This document shows, piece by piece, positions 28,315 to 37,743 of a stretch of DNA of 64,000 nucleotides. Numbering within the stretch: the stretch's first letter is position 1; every line of letters starts with the position of its first letter. The position numbers and the translations under genes are program-made. A model generated the notes under the pieces. The model saw only the letters and a list, made by a program, of their open reading frames with translations. It ran no database searches and was not told the DNA's origin. Origin of the DNA: Actinomycetota bacterium (GTDB taxonomy: Bacteria > Actinomycetota > Actinomycetes > Nanopelagicales > Nanopelagicaceae); NCBI GenBank assembly GCA_009698445.1, contig WLQG01000001.1, positions 1-64,000 of the forward strand, in the 5' to 3' direction.

Positions 28315-29454
28315 CTATTTTAGGCAGGCGCTCGGTATCGCAATCAGGGCACCAAGATCGTCTGAAACCTGCTGTTTCGTTATCCATTCGTAATCTACTA
28401 ACTTGCCTAGGCCGATTGTGGTCGAAAGAGGCTTCATCATCCCATTTTCAATAATGGGTTGTTCTAAACCATCATCCATTGGGTGCACACCTGTTCCAGG
28501 AATTCCCCACTCAATTGGTACATCCTTAAAACCAAAAATAGGAAGTAAGCGCGAATGTAAATGAGGAAACATGTGAGGTGAAACTTTAACCTGTGCTACC
28601 CGTGCACGCTCTAGTGACTTTTTAAGACCAGTGACTCCGCCATTAGTTGTCGCATCGACTCTAATTATGTCTACAGCTTTTGCACTCAGGAGTGCCTCGG
28701 GGTGATAGGAGCCCCCTTGCTCGTCACCCATTGCAACTGGAGTTTTTGAACCTTGTCTAACTCTAGCGACCATTCCTGCATCACCCGGTGGAACTACATC
28801 TTCAATCCAACCCAACTTTAAATCTCTAATTCTTTTTTCAAAATCAAGCACGGCTTCACTAGATCGTAAAACCATATTTATATCAAAGCCCACCCAATCA
28901 TTTGGCGCAGTTTCACGCGCAGCCCTTAGGCGCGCTTCTGAAAGTTCAAGATCTGGAGAAATAGGAATCTTGAATCTATTCCATCCTCGTTTCTGTAAGC
29001 CCTTAATTTGTTCAACAAGTTCGTCGGGCTGCATAGTAGGTGGGTAACCAACTATGGCTGTTGCTGGCAAGTCACAGAGTTCGCCCCCAAGTAATTCTTG
29101 AAATGACCTATTAGTTACCCTCGCAAATGCATCCCAACAAGCGATATCAACTAACGAAAGTGCACGCATTCCTATTCCTGCAGCATGCACGGCATGATTT
29201 GTCCAAAGTGCACCAAAATGCAATTCACTGGGGTTAGCCAGCTCTTTACCCACATAACAAGGAGCAATTGAGCGATGCACGATGGCACTTATTGGCCCAT
29301 CTCGAGTCAAGCCATAAGCAAACCCTGCAGTTCCATCCTCTAAATCCACACGAACAAGCGCAAATTCTCGATGGTCCATAATCCAATTTCCATAAATAAT
29401 TGGGACCGGCAAGATGTGATTGATCGTTGCGACACTTACTTTTGTGATTTTCAT
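28315..29454 (-). CDS. Enolase superfamily (mandelate racemase/muconate lactonizing) protein, probable sugar-acid dehydratase
   Basis: FDIN, GWIEDVVPPGD, MGDEQGG, SPHMFPHLHS. Confidence 0.87.
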   Translation of the reverse strand: MKITKVSVATINHILPVPIIYGNWIMDHREFALVRVDLEDGTAGFAYGLTRDGPISAIVHRSIAPCYVGKELANPSELHFGALWTNHAVHAAGIGMRALSLVDIACWDAFARVTNRSFQELLGGELCDLPATAIVGYPPTMQPDELVEQIKGLQKRGWNRFKIPISPDLELSEARLRAARETAPNDWVGFDINMVLRSSEAVLDFEKRIRDLKLGWIEDVVPPGDAGMVARVRQGSKTPVAMGDEQGGSYHPEALLSAKAVDIIRVDATTNGGVTGLKKSLERARVAQVKVSPHMFPHLHSRLLPIFGFKDVPIEWGIPGTGVHPMDDGLEQPIIENGMMKPLSTTIGLGKLVDYEWITKQQVSDDLGALIAIPSACLK

Positions 29455-29457
29455 ATG

Positions 29458-30255
29458 TTAAGCAATCAGATATCCATCGTCACACATGATGGTGTGACCA
29501 TTAACCAATACCGATGCATCACTACCTAAAAATATTGCCGCTCCGACCAACTCTCTTGGCAAGCCCAACCGGTCTCTAAGCATTCTGCCTTTAATGAAAT
29601 CAGCTGTAATGGATGTAGTTGCGGCAGCTTTTTTTGTGAGTGGAGAGTCCATTAAAGTTGGACCGATCCCGTTAACTCTGACTCCACGTGTTCCCCATTC
29701 TAAAGCAAAGGACTTTGTTAATTGAACTACTCCGCCCTTAGATGCTAAGTAAGCACTTGCAAGTGGGTATGCATTAAAGCCACCGATTGAAGCAATATTT
29801 ATAATGCTTCCCTTTTGCTGCTTCAACATAATGTTTCCAAAAACTTGTCCCGCAAGGTATGTCCCTTTTAAATTTAGATTCAAAATAAAATCTAATTTAT
29901 CTTCTGGAAAATCTTCAGCAGGACTGCGAAAAGCCGTTCCTGCACTATTGACCAAAATATCTACCCTTGAAAAACTCTCTAAGACTTTTAATGAAGCTGC
30001 TGTCAGATCTTCTTTTGAAGTCACGTCACATTTGAAACTCTTAACAGTTCCACCTTGAGAATTTATAACTGACTCAGTTTCCTGCATTCCTTCAGTATTA
30101 ACATCTAAGAGGGCTACTTTTACGCCAACTTGTGCATAGCCCATGGCAATTGCAGCTCCTAAACCGCTACCGCCACCAGTAATAACTGCGACTCGATCCT
30201 GTAAATCAAAAAGGGTCGAGGCATACCCAGCTGGAACCACGTCAGAATCGCTCAT
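29458..30255 (-). CDS. Short-chain dehydrogenase/reductase
   Basis: ITGGGSGLGAAIA, YLASKGG. Confidence 0.9.
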   Translation of the reverse strand: MSDSDVVPAGYASTLFDLQDRVAVITGGGSGLGAAIAMGYAQVGVKVALLDVNTEGMQETESVINSQGGTVKSFKCDVTSKEDLTAASLKVLESFSRVDILVNSAGTAFRSPAEDFPEDKLDFILNLNLKGTYLAGQVFGNIMLKQQKGSIINIASIGGFNAYPLASAYLASKGGVVQLTKSFALEWGTRGVRVNGIGPTLMDSPLTKKAAATTSITADFIKGRMLRDRLGLPRELVGAAIFLGSDASVLVNGHTIMCDDGYLIA

Positions 30256-30258
30256 TTT

Positions 30259-31242
30259 TTAACCTTTCGCGCTTACATGCTGCATTAGTGCACTCAGCTC
30301 TGGTCCATCGCTAGCCAAAACTGTCTTTATGGCTGCGGCAACCCGATTATCAATATCTGATTTCATTGTTTCAAGCTCATTTTCGCTGAGCGCACCTTTT
30401 GAAATCAATTTGCTAGCAGCTATATCTAGGGGATCTCTTTTTTTCCACTCATCTAGCTCACCTGGTGTGCGATACGTGGCTGGGTCAGATCGTGAATGTC
30501 CGCTGTATCGATACGTCTTAGCTTCAATCAGCGAAGGTCCATTTCCAGCTCGAGCAAAATCGACTGCCGACTGAATTGCGTTAATAACGGCATCAACATC
30601 TTGGCCATCTACGATTTCCTTACGCATTGCATAAGAATCAGCTCTGTCAGCTAAATCTGATATCGGTGTACTCAAATTAATGCGTGTGTATTCACCATAA
30701 AGATTATTTTCAATTACAAATATGACAGGCAGTTTAAATATGCTAGCCATATTCAAAGTTTCATGGAATGCCCCAATATTTGTTGAGCCATCTCCAAAGA
30801 TTGTCAGTGCGACTGAGTCATTCTTTTTTAACTTTGCTGCAAGTGCTACACCGGCTGCAACTGGTAACCCAGCACCAACTATTGCAAAGGTTGGCATCAA
30901 CCCAACACTCGCGTCCATCAAGTGCATAGATCCGCCAATGCCACCTGAACAACCAATGACGCGCCCACAAATTTCACCAAGTACGCCTTCGGGAGTGACT
31001 CCAAGGGCAAGGGCTGCTGCATGCCCGCGATAAGTGCACGTCACCACATCCGTAGGTCTTAAAACGCTGGCAATTCCAACTGACACTGCTTCCTGTCCAT
31101 TTGCTAAGTGCGTACTTCCGCGCACGTGCCCATCGTTATAAAGAGTCTGAATGCTTTCTTCTACTGCGCGAATTTCTAACATTCGCTCTAAGCGGCCAAC
31201 CTCTGTGTTTAGCTGACTTCTACGCGTTAATGATGTGACCAT
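30259..31242 (-). CDS. 2-oxoacid (pyruvate/acetoin-type) dehydrogenase E1 alpha subunit
   Basis: GDGSTNIGAFHETLNMASIFKLPVIFVIENN TPP-binding motif; start refined. Confidence 0.92.
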   Translation of the reverse strand: MVTSLTRRSQLNTEVGRLERMLEIRAVEESIQTLYNDGHVRGSTHLANGQEAVSVGIASVLRPTDVVTCTYRGHAAALALGVTPEGVLGEICGRVIGCSGGIGGSMHLMDASVGLMPTFAIVGAGLPVAAGVALAAKLKKNDSVALTIFGDGSTNIGAFHETLNMASIFKLPVIFVIENNLYGEYTRINLSTPISDLADRADSYAMRKEIVDGQDVDAVINAIQSAVDFARAGNGPSLIEAKTYRYSGHSRSDPATYRTPGELDEWKKRDPLDIAASKLISKGALSENELETMKSDIDNRVAAAIKTVLASDGPELSALMQHVSAKG

Positions 31243-32249
31243 TATTTTGCTCCTTCCCACCAAGCAGCGGGGCTTTTACCAGTTTTTAAAAGCTCATTAA
31301 TTTGTGAAACAACGTAGTCAGAGCTCGGTAGATATCTCTTTTCAAGTTCTTGCGCATAAGGGATCGGTGCATCTGGTGAAGTGATTCTGTGTGGAGGAGT
31401 TTTCAATTGTCCCCACAATTTTGATACAACTTCAGAACAAATTTCTGCACCCCAGCCACCTGAATATGAGCTTTCTTCAATGACAACTAGTCTGCCGGTT
31501 TTTGCTACTGATTTCATCACTGCTGATTTGTCCCAAGGGACCAATGTTTGTAAATCAATAATTTCTGCAGACCATTCAGATTGAGATTCCAGCGCAACCT
31601 TGGCTGTTAAAACTGTGCTACCGATTGCAACGATTGTTACATCTGATCCTTCAGTAACTGTACGTGCTTGGCCGATTGGAATAATTCCAGCCTCACCAGT
31701 AATGACATCACCTCGCTCGCCGTACAGACCTTTGTGCTCAAGAATTACAACTGGGTCGTTACTACGAATCGCACTTCTGAGAAGGCCATACATAGATTGT
31801 GGAGTTGAAGGAATTACGAGACTAATTCCAGCATTTCCTCTAAACCATTGATCCAAGATTTGAGAATGCTGACATCCAAATCCCATTCCAGCACCTGCAG
31901 CTGCTCTAATTGTTAAGGGCACTTGATATGCACCTCTAGATAAATATCTAAAAAATGCGCCTTGAGTTGTTAGTTGATCTAAAGCAACTCCAATGAACTC
32001 AATAAACATCATTTCAACGACAGGACGCATGCCCATCGCTGCGGCTCCAACCCCAGCACCAAGAAATGCCATTTCCGAAATCGGTGTATCGATTACCCGG
32101 GTATCCCCAAATTTTTCAATCAATCCTTCAGTGGCTTTAAACGGCCCACCAGATCCAATATCTTCTCCCATAAGGAATACGGTTGGGTCGCTTTCCATTT
32201 CATCGGAAAGGGCTTGAATAACTGCTTGGCGTGTCCGCATGACGGTCAT
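31242..32249 (-). CDS. 2-oxoacid dehydrogenase E1 beta subunit
   Basis: FLMGEDIG, RVIDTPISEMAFLGAGVGAA, HSQ. Confidence 0.92.
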   Translation of the reverse strand: MTVMRTRQAVIQALSDEMESDPTVFLMGEDIGSGGPFKATEGLIEKFGDTRVIDTPISEMAFLGAGVGAAAMGMRPVVEMMFIEFIGVALDQLTTQGAFFRYLSRGAYQVPLTIRAAAGAGMGFGCQHSQILDQWFRGNAGISLVIPSTPQSMYGLLRSAIRSNDPVVILEHKGLYGERGDVITGEAGIIPIGQARTVTEGSDVTIVAIGSTVLTAKVALESQSEWSAEIIDLQTLVPWDKSAVMKSVAKTGRLVVIEESSYSGGWGAEICSEVVSKLWGQLKTPPHRITSPDAPIPYAQELEKRYLPSSDYVVSQINELLKTGKSPAAWWEGAK

Positions 32250-32542
32250 TTGATTTCACCATATCTCTTCGGGTCGTTTGGATGTTCTGCTAAAGGCCAA
32301 ATCTCAGTCTCGAGCCATGGGAAGAATGGCAAACTAGAAATCGCTGCATGCAGTTGCGTTGCATCAGCAGCAACCCAAATACCAACATTAGATTTCTGGC
32401 CAGGTCGTCGCCAAATTTTCTTAATTACGCCTTCATTAGCCAACACGGTTGCGCGGGCACTTTCAGCTTTTGTAAGAGAGGCTAGTAAATCTTTGTCCCC
32501 ATCGGCAGGGTACGTATTCTTAATTAAAACCATAAATTCCAT
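32246..32542 (-). CDS. Muconolactone delta-isomerase-like protein
   Basis: MEFMVLIKN ... IWRRPGQKSNVGIWVAADATQLHAAISSLPFFPWLETEIWPLAEHPND. Confidence 0.8.
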   Translation of the reverse strand: MEFMVLIKNTYPADGDKDLLASLTKAESARATVLANEGVIKKIWRRPGQKSNVGIWVAADATQLHAAISSLPFFPWLETEIWPLAEHPNDPKRYGEIK

Positions 32543-32546
32543 AATT

Positions 32547-33020
32547 TCACTCGCCCTTATATTCGCCAAATGAGGTTGAACTTTGAATCAACTCCACCCG
32601 AACACCATCAGGATCAATCATGTAAATTGCCCGTCCGCCCTTGTTTGGTCCAATCGTTGGAGTTACAGGAGTAGAGACACTTTTCACGCCTTTCTTTGTT
32701 AACTCCTTGAACCACTCATCGACATCATCGACAAAAAAAGCAATGTGAGCGATACCTGGGTTGGCATTTCCATGATCTATATCCTTCAAATCCACATTCC
32801 CATATTCAAGTAGTTCTAAAAAAACATCTACGCCTGGCATTTTTAAAATCGTAGCGTTGAGGTCAACATCCGGATAGCCGGTCAATACACCTATGTACTC
32901 TGCTTGTGGATTCCAGGAAAACACTTCTTCAAATCCGAGAAGCTCTTTATAAAATTTAGTTGATTCTCGCAACGACTTTACAGAGATACCTGTGTGATGC
33001 GCTTTGGTTATCTGGGCCAA
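32547..33020 (-). CDS. VOC/glyoxalase family protein
   Basis: HHTGISVKSLRESTKFYKELLGFE; start refined to TTG (MAQITKAHH) behind gaagggg. Confidence 0.85.
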   Translation of the reverse strand: MAQITKAHHTGISVKSLRESTKFYKELLGFEEVFSWNPQAEYIGVLTGYPDVDLNATILKMPGVDVFLELLEYGNVDLKDIDHGNANPGIAHIAFFVDDVDEWFKELTKKGVKSVSTPVTPTIGPNKGGRAIYMIDPDGVRVELIQSSTSFGEYKGE

Positions 33021-33081
33021 CTTTAATTCCCCTTCTTCAGCAGCTTTTCGAGCGTTCCCAAGGCTATGTGAGGTCGCTAGG

Positions 33082-33101
33082 TTAGTCAACCGATTGACTA
33101 A
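33082..33101. promoter_or_regulatory. LacI-type operator TTAGTCAACCGATTGACTAA (copy 1)
   Basis: Near-palindrome, identical 20-mer at 36033-36052; upstream of the VOC-led operon. Confidence 0.85.
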
Positions 33102-33107
33102 AATTAT

Positions 33108-34175
33108 TTAGCGCTTCGGTTTTCCCGTGGAATCTCGGGCCACTAACACCGGCGGAGTATCCACAATCAGATGGCCAGGTGATCCTCCACCAATGATTCT
33201 GAGCAGTAAATCTACAGACTGGCTACCCATCTCAACTGTAGGCAAATGAACTGTGGTTAAGGAGGGCGATAAATAATTTGCAATATCGCTATCGTGCAAT
33301 GCTGCAACCCTCACATTATTAGGAATATCTACGCCTAGTTCATGGGCTGCGCGAATAAATCCGATTCCCATCATAATTGTCGAGGCAAATACTGCGTCTG
33401 GTTTGACCTTCTTTGACAGTAGTTCTAGGCCGGCTTCTCTTCCAGCTTCCATTCCCCAAGAATTTTTTTCGATAACCGTATGTTTGAGTTTGTTTCTTGC
33501 TGCTGCACTTTCAAAACCCTTACGACGTCGTTGTGCCGTATCGATAATTTGTGGGCCGAATATACCCGCAATGGACTTAGTACCAAATTGAGCTAGATGA
33601 TCAACTGCAAGTGATGCCCCCAGTTCATCGTTCACAGTTACACTTGCCGAGACACCTTTAACACGACGATTTACCATGACTACAGATTTATAGTGATCAA
33701 GGATTTCTTTCTTTAGAAATGTATCGGAAAGAGTGCCTGAAGCAATTAAAAGACCATCTACTTGCCCTCGTTCAAGTAAATCTGTGAATGTTTTTTCAGA
33801 ATCACCTTCAGCATGATCTCCAATTAAAATTCCATATCCGAGATCTTTACACCTCTGCTCTACGCCCGTAATTATTGCTGAATACATGGGATTGGCCATA
33901 TCAGGAAGCAGAAGGCCAATCATCTGCGTGCGGGCGGTTTTCAACATTCTCGCCGCTGAATTAGCTCTATAACCTAACTCTTGAACGGCATCTAAAACTC
34001 GCTGACGCGTTGCTGGCGATGCACTCGCTTTGGGGTCATTATTAACAATTCGTGAAACAAGGCTGGGATCTACTTTAGCAATGCGAGCAACATCTCTAAT
34101 TGTCGCGCGTACTTGCTTTACATCGCTCGCTTTTTCGCTCTTTGGCGTCGCCACAATTCTTGCCCTCTGTTTCAC
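33108..34175 (-). CDS. LacI family transcriptional regulator
   Basis: ATIRDVARIAKVDPSLVSRIVNNDPKASASPATRQRVLDAVQELGY HTH. Confidence 0.94.
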   Translation of the reverse strand: MKQRARIVATPKSEKASDVKQVRATIRDVARIAKVDPSLVSRIVNNDPKASASPATRQRVLDAVQELGYRANSAARMLKTARTQMIGLLLPDMANPMYSAIITGVEQRCKDLGYGILIGDHAEGDSEKTFTDLLERGQVDGLLIASGTLSDTFLKKEILDHYKSVVMVNRRVKGVSASVTVNDELGASLAVDHLAQFGTKSIAGIFGPQIIDTAQRRRKGFESAAARNKLKHTVIEKNSWGMEAGREAGLELLSKKVKPDAVFASTIMMGIGFIRAAHELGVDIPNNVRVAALHDSDIANYLSPSLTTVHLPTVEMGSQSVDLLLRIIGGGSPGHLIVDTPPVLVARDSTGKPKR

Positions 34176-34248
34176 CTATTTATTCACAAGGATTGTAATA
34201 TACGGCACACCATGGGGAAAGGCCCTATCAATCTTGATTTGAGGAATT

Positions 34249-34878
34249 TTGGGCACAGTACGCTCTATTGCTAAGAAGTCAATCAGCAATAAAACAATTT
34301 CAGACCTCGCCGCTGCCATTCATGCTGGGCGCTTAGTAATTTTACCGGCAACATCGGGCTACATAATCGCTTGTGATGCACAAAATACATCGGCAATTAC
34401 TGATTTAAACATACTTAGAGAAAACAATGAGGAATACATTCTTTCAATGATTTTTTCATCAATAACCCAAATGGATAGCGAAGTGACTATTCCCAATTTT
34501 GATGAGGAAACCAAAAATTATATTGAAACTGGACAATTAACATTAGTTCTTCCTCGCGATGAGTCCATGCGGGTAAATGCATCTGGTTTTAGAGAGTTAG
34601 TTGCCGTCAACATTCCGGTGAATCAAAACATTAAGAAATTACTAGAAAAAACTGGTCCGTGCGTGGTAGCTGCCGCGGCATTACCTGGGCAAGGATTACC
34701 ACTAGAGGTCAAAGATATAAGTTCAAAAATCAAAGAAGGGGTTGAATACATCTTGGATGCCGACAAGATTTCAGGGTTGGTCTCCACAGTTATAAATTTT
34801 GAGAAAAGAAAACCAATAATTTCAAGAAATGGCGCAGTGCCAGAAGAGACTATAAAAAAGCTTTTCCCGGAAATTTAA
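34249..34878 (+). CDS. Divergent Sua5/YciO/YrdC-like domain protein
   Basis: LVILPATSGYIIACDA and SGLVSTVINFEKRKPIISRNGAVPEETI resemble Sua5/TsaC motifs. Confidence 0.6.
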   Translation: MGTVRSIAKKSISNKTISDLAAAIHAGRLVILPATSGYIIACDAQNTSAITDLNILRENNEEYILSMIFSSITQMDSEVTIPNFDEETKNYIETGQLTLVLPRDESMRVNASGFRELVAVNIPVNQNIKKLLEKTGPCVVAAAALPGQGLPLEVKDISSKIKEGVEYILDADKISGLVSTVINFEKRKPIISRNGAVPEETIKKLFPEI

Positions 34879-36005
34879 TTAAAAATTCCTTCAGGATCTT
34901 CAAAATTTTGTGTATGGATCCAATCCTTATTAACTAGGTTTCCAAAACCACTCTCTTCAGCAAGTGGGCTCATATAGCCGCCATCAATAATTTCAGGTTG
35001 GCGCAAACTGTCCGCATAGGGGTCGACGCCAGTCCAAGGTACGCCCCATTCAATTGGCACAGATGCATGGCCCCAAGCGCTGAATACTTGACTGTGAACA
35101 TGGGCAAACATGTGTGGCGCAAAATCTACTTTTGATTCAAGACACTGTTTTACTATTTTCTTTCCACCAGTTATCCCGCCCATGCAGGTCAAATCAATAC
35201 GTACGACATCAACAGCAGATTTTGAAATTAAAGATTCTGGGTAATAAATTCCACCTTGTTCATCTCCCATAGCTATAGGGATGCGAGTTCGTTGCCTCAG
35301 CTCGCGTACTACTTGTGCATTACCGGGTGGAAATACATCTTCAAACCAACCCAAATTTACATCCCCTAATAAGTTTAATAAATCCATCGCAGAATCAACA
35401 TCATCAAAAATCCATGCTGCATCGCAACCAATCCAAGCATCGGGAGCCGCTTTGCGCGCTGCCAGTAAGCGTTCAGCAGTTGCCATATTATTTACACCCA
35501 CTGGAGCTTTGAATCTTCGCCAGCCCTTTTTATAAAGATCGCTTACTTGTTCAAATACTTCATCGCCCCCCATTTTCGCTGGCGGATATCCAATGATTGC
35601 CGTGGCAGGCATCGGTGCAAGATGGCCACCTAGAAGAGATGAAATTGATTTGTTTGACTGCTTTGCATAAGCATCCCAAGTGGCTAGATCAAGGATTGAT
35701 AACGCCCTAAGACCTAACCCAGCCGAGTGTGAGGCCAAACTTCTCCGCAAAGCTGTCACGTATGTTTTCTCAACATCTTGTGCATCTGTTCCTATGTAAA
35801 TATTTTTTAAAGTCTTTCGAATCTGCTCAGCGACTGCTCCATCGCGCGTGAGAGTAAATGCCCATCCTTCAACACCTGAATTTAAGGTAACTTTGACAAC
35901 CACGTACTCTCTAGTTTTCATAATCCAATCGCCAAAAACAACCGGTGCAGGTAGTTCCCCTGCAACTGTGGCCACATTGATACTAGATATGGTTGACGCG
36001 CTCAT
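34875..36005 (-). CDS. Enolase superfamily protein, paralogue of 28315-29454
   Basis: GDWIMKTREYVVVKV, GWFEDVFPPGN, MGDEQGG, APHMFAHVHS. Confidence 0.87.
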   Translation of the reverse strand: MSASTISSINVATVAGELPAPVVFGDWIMKTREYVVVKVTLNSGVEGWAFTLTRDGAVAEQIRKTLKNIYIGTDAQDVEKTYVTALRRSLASHSAGLGLRALSILDLATWDAYAKQSNKSISSLLGGHLAPMPATAIIGYPPAKMGGDEVFEQVSDLYKKGWRRFKAPVGVNNMATAERLLAARKAAPDAWIGCDAAWIFDDVDSAMDLLNLLGDVNLGWFEDVFPPGNAQVVRELRQRTRIPIAMGDEQGGIYYPESLISKSAVDVVRIDLTCMGGITGGKKIVKQCLESKVDFAPHMFAHVHSQVFSAWGHASVPIEWGVPWTGVDPYADSLRQPEIIDGGYMSPLAEESGFGNLVNKDWIHTQNFEDPEGIFN

Positions 36006-36016
36006 GAATGAAAAGT

Positions 36017-36068
36017 AAACCCAGCCCCCCTTTTAGTCAACCGATTGACTAAAAGGGGGGCTGGGTTT
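36017..36068. promoter_or_regulatory. 52-bp inverted repeat (24-bp perfect arms) centred on LacI-type operator copy 2 (36033-36052)
   Basis: aaacccagccccccttttagtcaa-ccga-ttgactaaaaggggggctgggttt between divergent genes. Confidence 0.9.
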
Positions 36069-36112
36069 AAGGTATTGCCAAGAAGTTCAGGGACTAAGGG
36101 CAAGGATCAGCA

Positions 36113-36598
36113 ATGAAACGTGAATTTGATGCCCGAGCTGATCGGTATGGGCGTTTTTATGATGAATTTGAAGTTGGTGACATTTACCGACACTGGCCAG
36201 GGAAAACAATAACCGAGTCTGAAGATCATCTTTATTGCATGTTAACTATGGCCGGTAGCCCGCTGCATATTGACTCTCACTATGCCAAAGTTGAAATGCC
36301 TCAAGGAAAAAATATTGTTGTGGGCACTTATATCTATGCATTGTTAACCGGAATGTCTGTGGCTGATATTTCAGGAAAAGCTATTGTAAGTTTAGGTGTG
36401 AAGGAACTAAATCATATATTGCCAGTTTTTCATGGAGATACTATTTATGCCTCTACTGAGATATTAGACAAAAGGTTTTCCAAATCAAAGACAGACCAGG
36501 GAATTGTAAGTGTTAAAACATCAGGGTTTAATCAAAACAAGGAATTAGTTTGTACATTTGAGCGCGCATTTTTAGTTCCTTTACATGGGCCAAAGTAA
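36113..36598 (+). CDS. MaoC-like hotdog dehydratase/hydratase
   Basis: GRFYDEFEVGDIYRHWPGKTITESE, HIDSHYAK. Confidence 0.88.
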   Translation: MKREFDARADRYGRFYDEFEVGDIYRHWPGKTITESEDHLYCMLTMAGSPLHIDSHYAKVEMPQGKNIVVGTYIYALLTGMSVADISGKAIVSLGVKELNHILPVFHGDTIYASTEILDKRFSKSKTDQGIVSVKTSGFNQNKELVCTFERAFLVPLHGPK

Positions 36599-37743
36599 TG
36601 ACTGCTAAAGAACATTCAGGCCCACTCGTCGGGCTAAAAGTCATTGACTTAGCAACAGTTGTTGCTGGTCCAGGGGTAGCAAAATATTTTGCGGATTATG
36701 GTGCAGATGTAATTAAGATAGAAAGACCCTCTGGAGACTCCACTAGAGCAATGGGATGGACCGAGCCAGGTGAGACTGATTCTCTCTGGTGGAAATTAGT
36801 AAATCGTGGCAAACGTTCACTAGTTTTAGATTTAAAGAATGACGCAGATCTTTCAATATTAAAGGAGCTTATTGATTCTGCCGATTTATTGATAGAAAAC
36901 ATGCGCCCCGGAAAAATTGAACAACTTGGGTTGGATCCTGAAGAATTGATTTCTAGAAATCCAAAACTAGTTGTTTTACGCGTTTCTGGTTTTGGACAAA
37001 CTGGTCCATACGCGCAAAAACCTGGCTTTGCCACAATTGCAGAAGCCCTTTCAGGTCTCTCTTCGCTTTTAGGAGAACCTGATGGGGGTCCACTATTGCC
37101 GCCAATCGCACTTACTGATGAAGTCACAGCGCTAGTTGGATCATTCTCAGCCATGATTGCGATTTTTCACGCAAAGCTAACTGGGCAAGGCCAGATAGTG
37201 GATATAGATCTTGTTGACTCAGTCTTGCAAATCATGGGACCACTGCCAGCAGCCTGGGATTCACTTGGTTATCTTCAGCCACGACTAGGTTCAAGCATTC
37301 CTTATTCAATTCCCCGTGGAACTTATAAGTGTTCTGATGGAGTTTGGGTAGCACTTTCAGCTTCAGCGGAATCTGTGGCTAAGCGGCTCATAGAAACCGT
37401 AGGAGGGGCAGGTGATCCTCGATTCACATCCTTTCAATCTCGATTTGAGAACCGAGAAGCTCTTGAAGAGCTGACAAGTAACTGGATTGGCTCGAGAACT
37501 TCTAAAGAAGTCATTGAAACTATTGAAGCCGCAGACGCAGCTATTGCACCAGTTTATAATATGCAACAGGTTATTGAAGACCCTCATTTTATCGCCAGGG
37601 AAAGCTTCACAAAAGTGGACGGGATTCTCATGCAAAACTTGGTAGCTCGGCTTTCGAAAACTCCTGGCAAGATTATTTCAGCTGGGCCAAAATTAGGTGA
37701 GCATAATGAAGAAATTAAAAGAGAGCTTCATGACAAGAATTAA
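36598..37743 (+). CDS. Family III CoA-transferase (CaiB/BaiF)
   Basis: GLKVIDLATVVAGPGVAKYFADYGADVIKIE. Confidence 0.92.
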   Translation: MTAKEHSGPLVGLKVIDLATVVAGPGVAKYFADYGADVIKIERPSGDSTRAMGWTEPGETDSLWWKLVNRGKRSLVLDLKNDADLSILKELIDSADLLIENMRPGKIEQLGLDPEELISRNPKLVVLRVSGFGQTGPYAQKPGFATIAEALSGLSSLLGEPDGGPLLPPIALTDEVTALVGSFSAMIAIFHAKLTGQGQIVDIDLVDSVLQIMGPLPAAWDSLGYLQPRLGSSIPYSIPRGTYKCSDGVWVALSASAESVAKRLIETVGGAGDPRFTSFQSRFENREALEELTSNWIGSRTSKEVIETIEAADAAIAPVYNMQQVIEDPHFIARESFTKVDGILMQNLVARLSKTPGKIISAGPKLGEHNEEIKRELHDKN

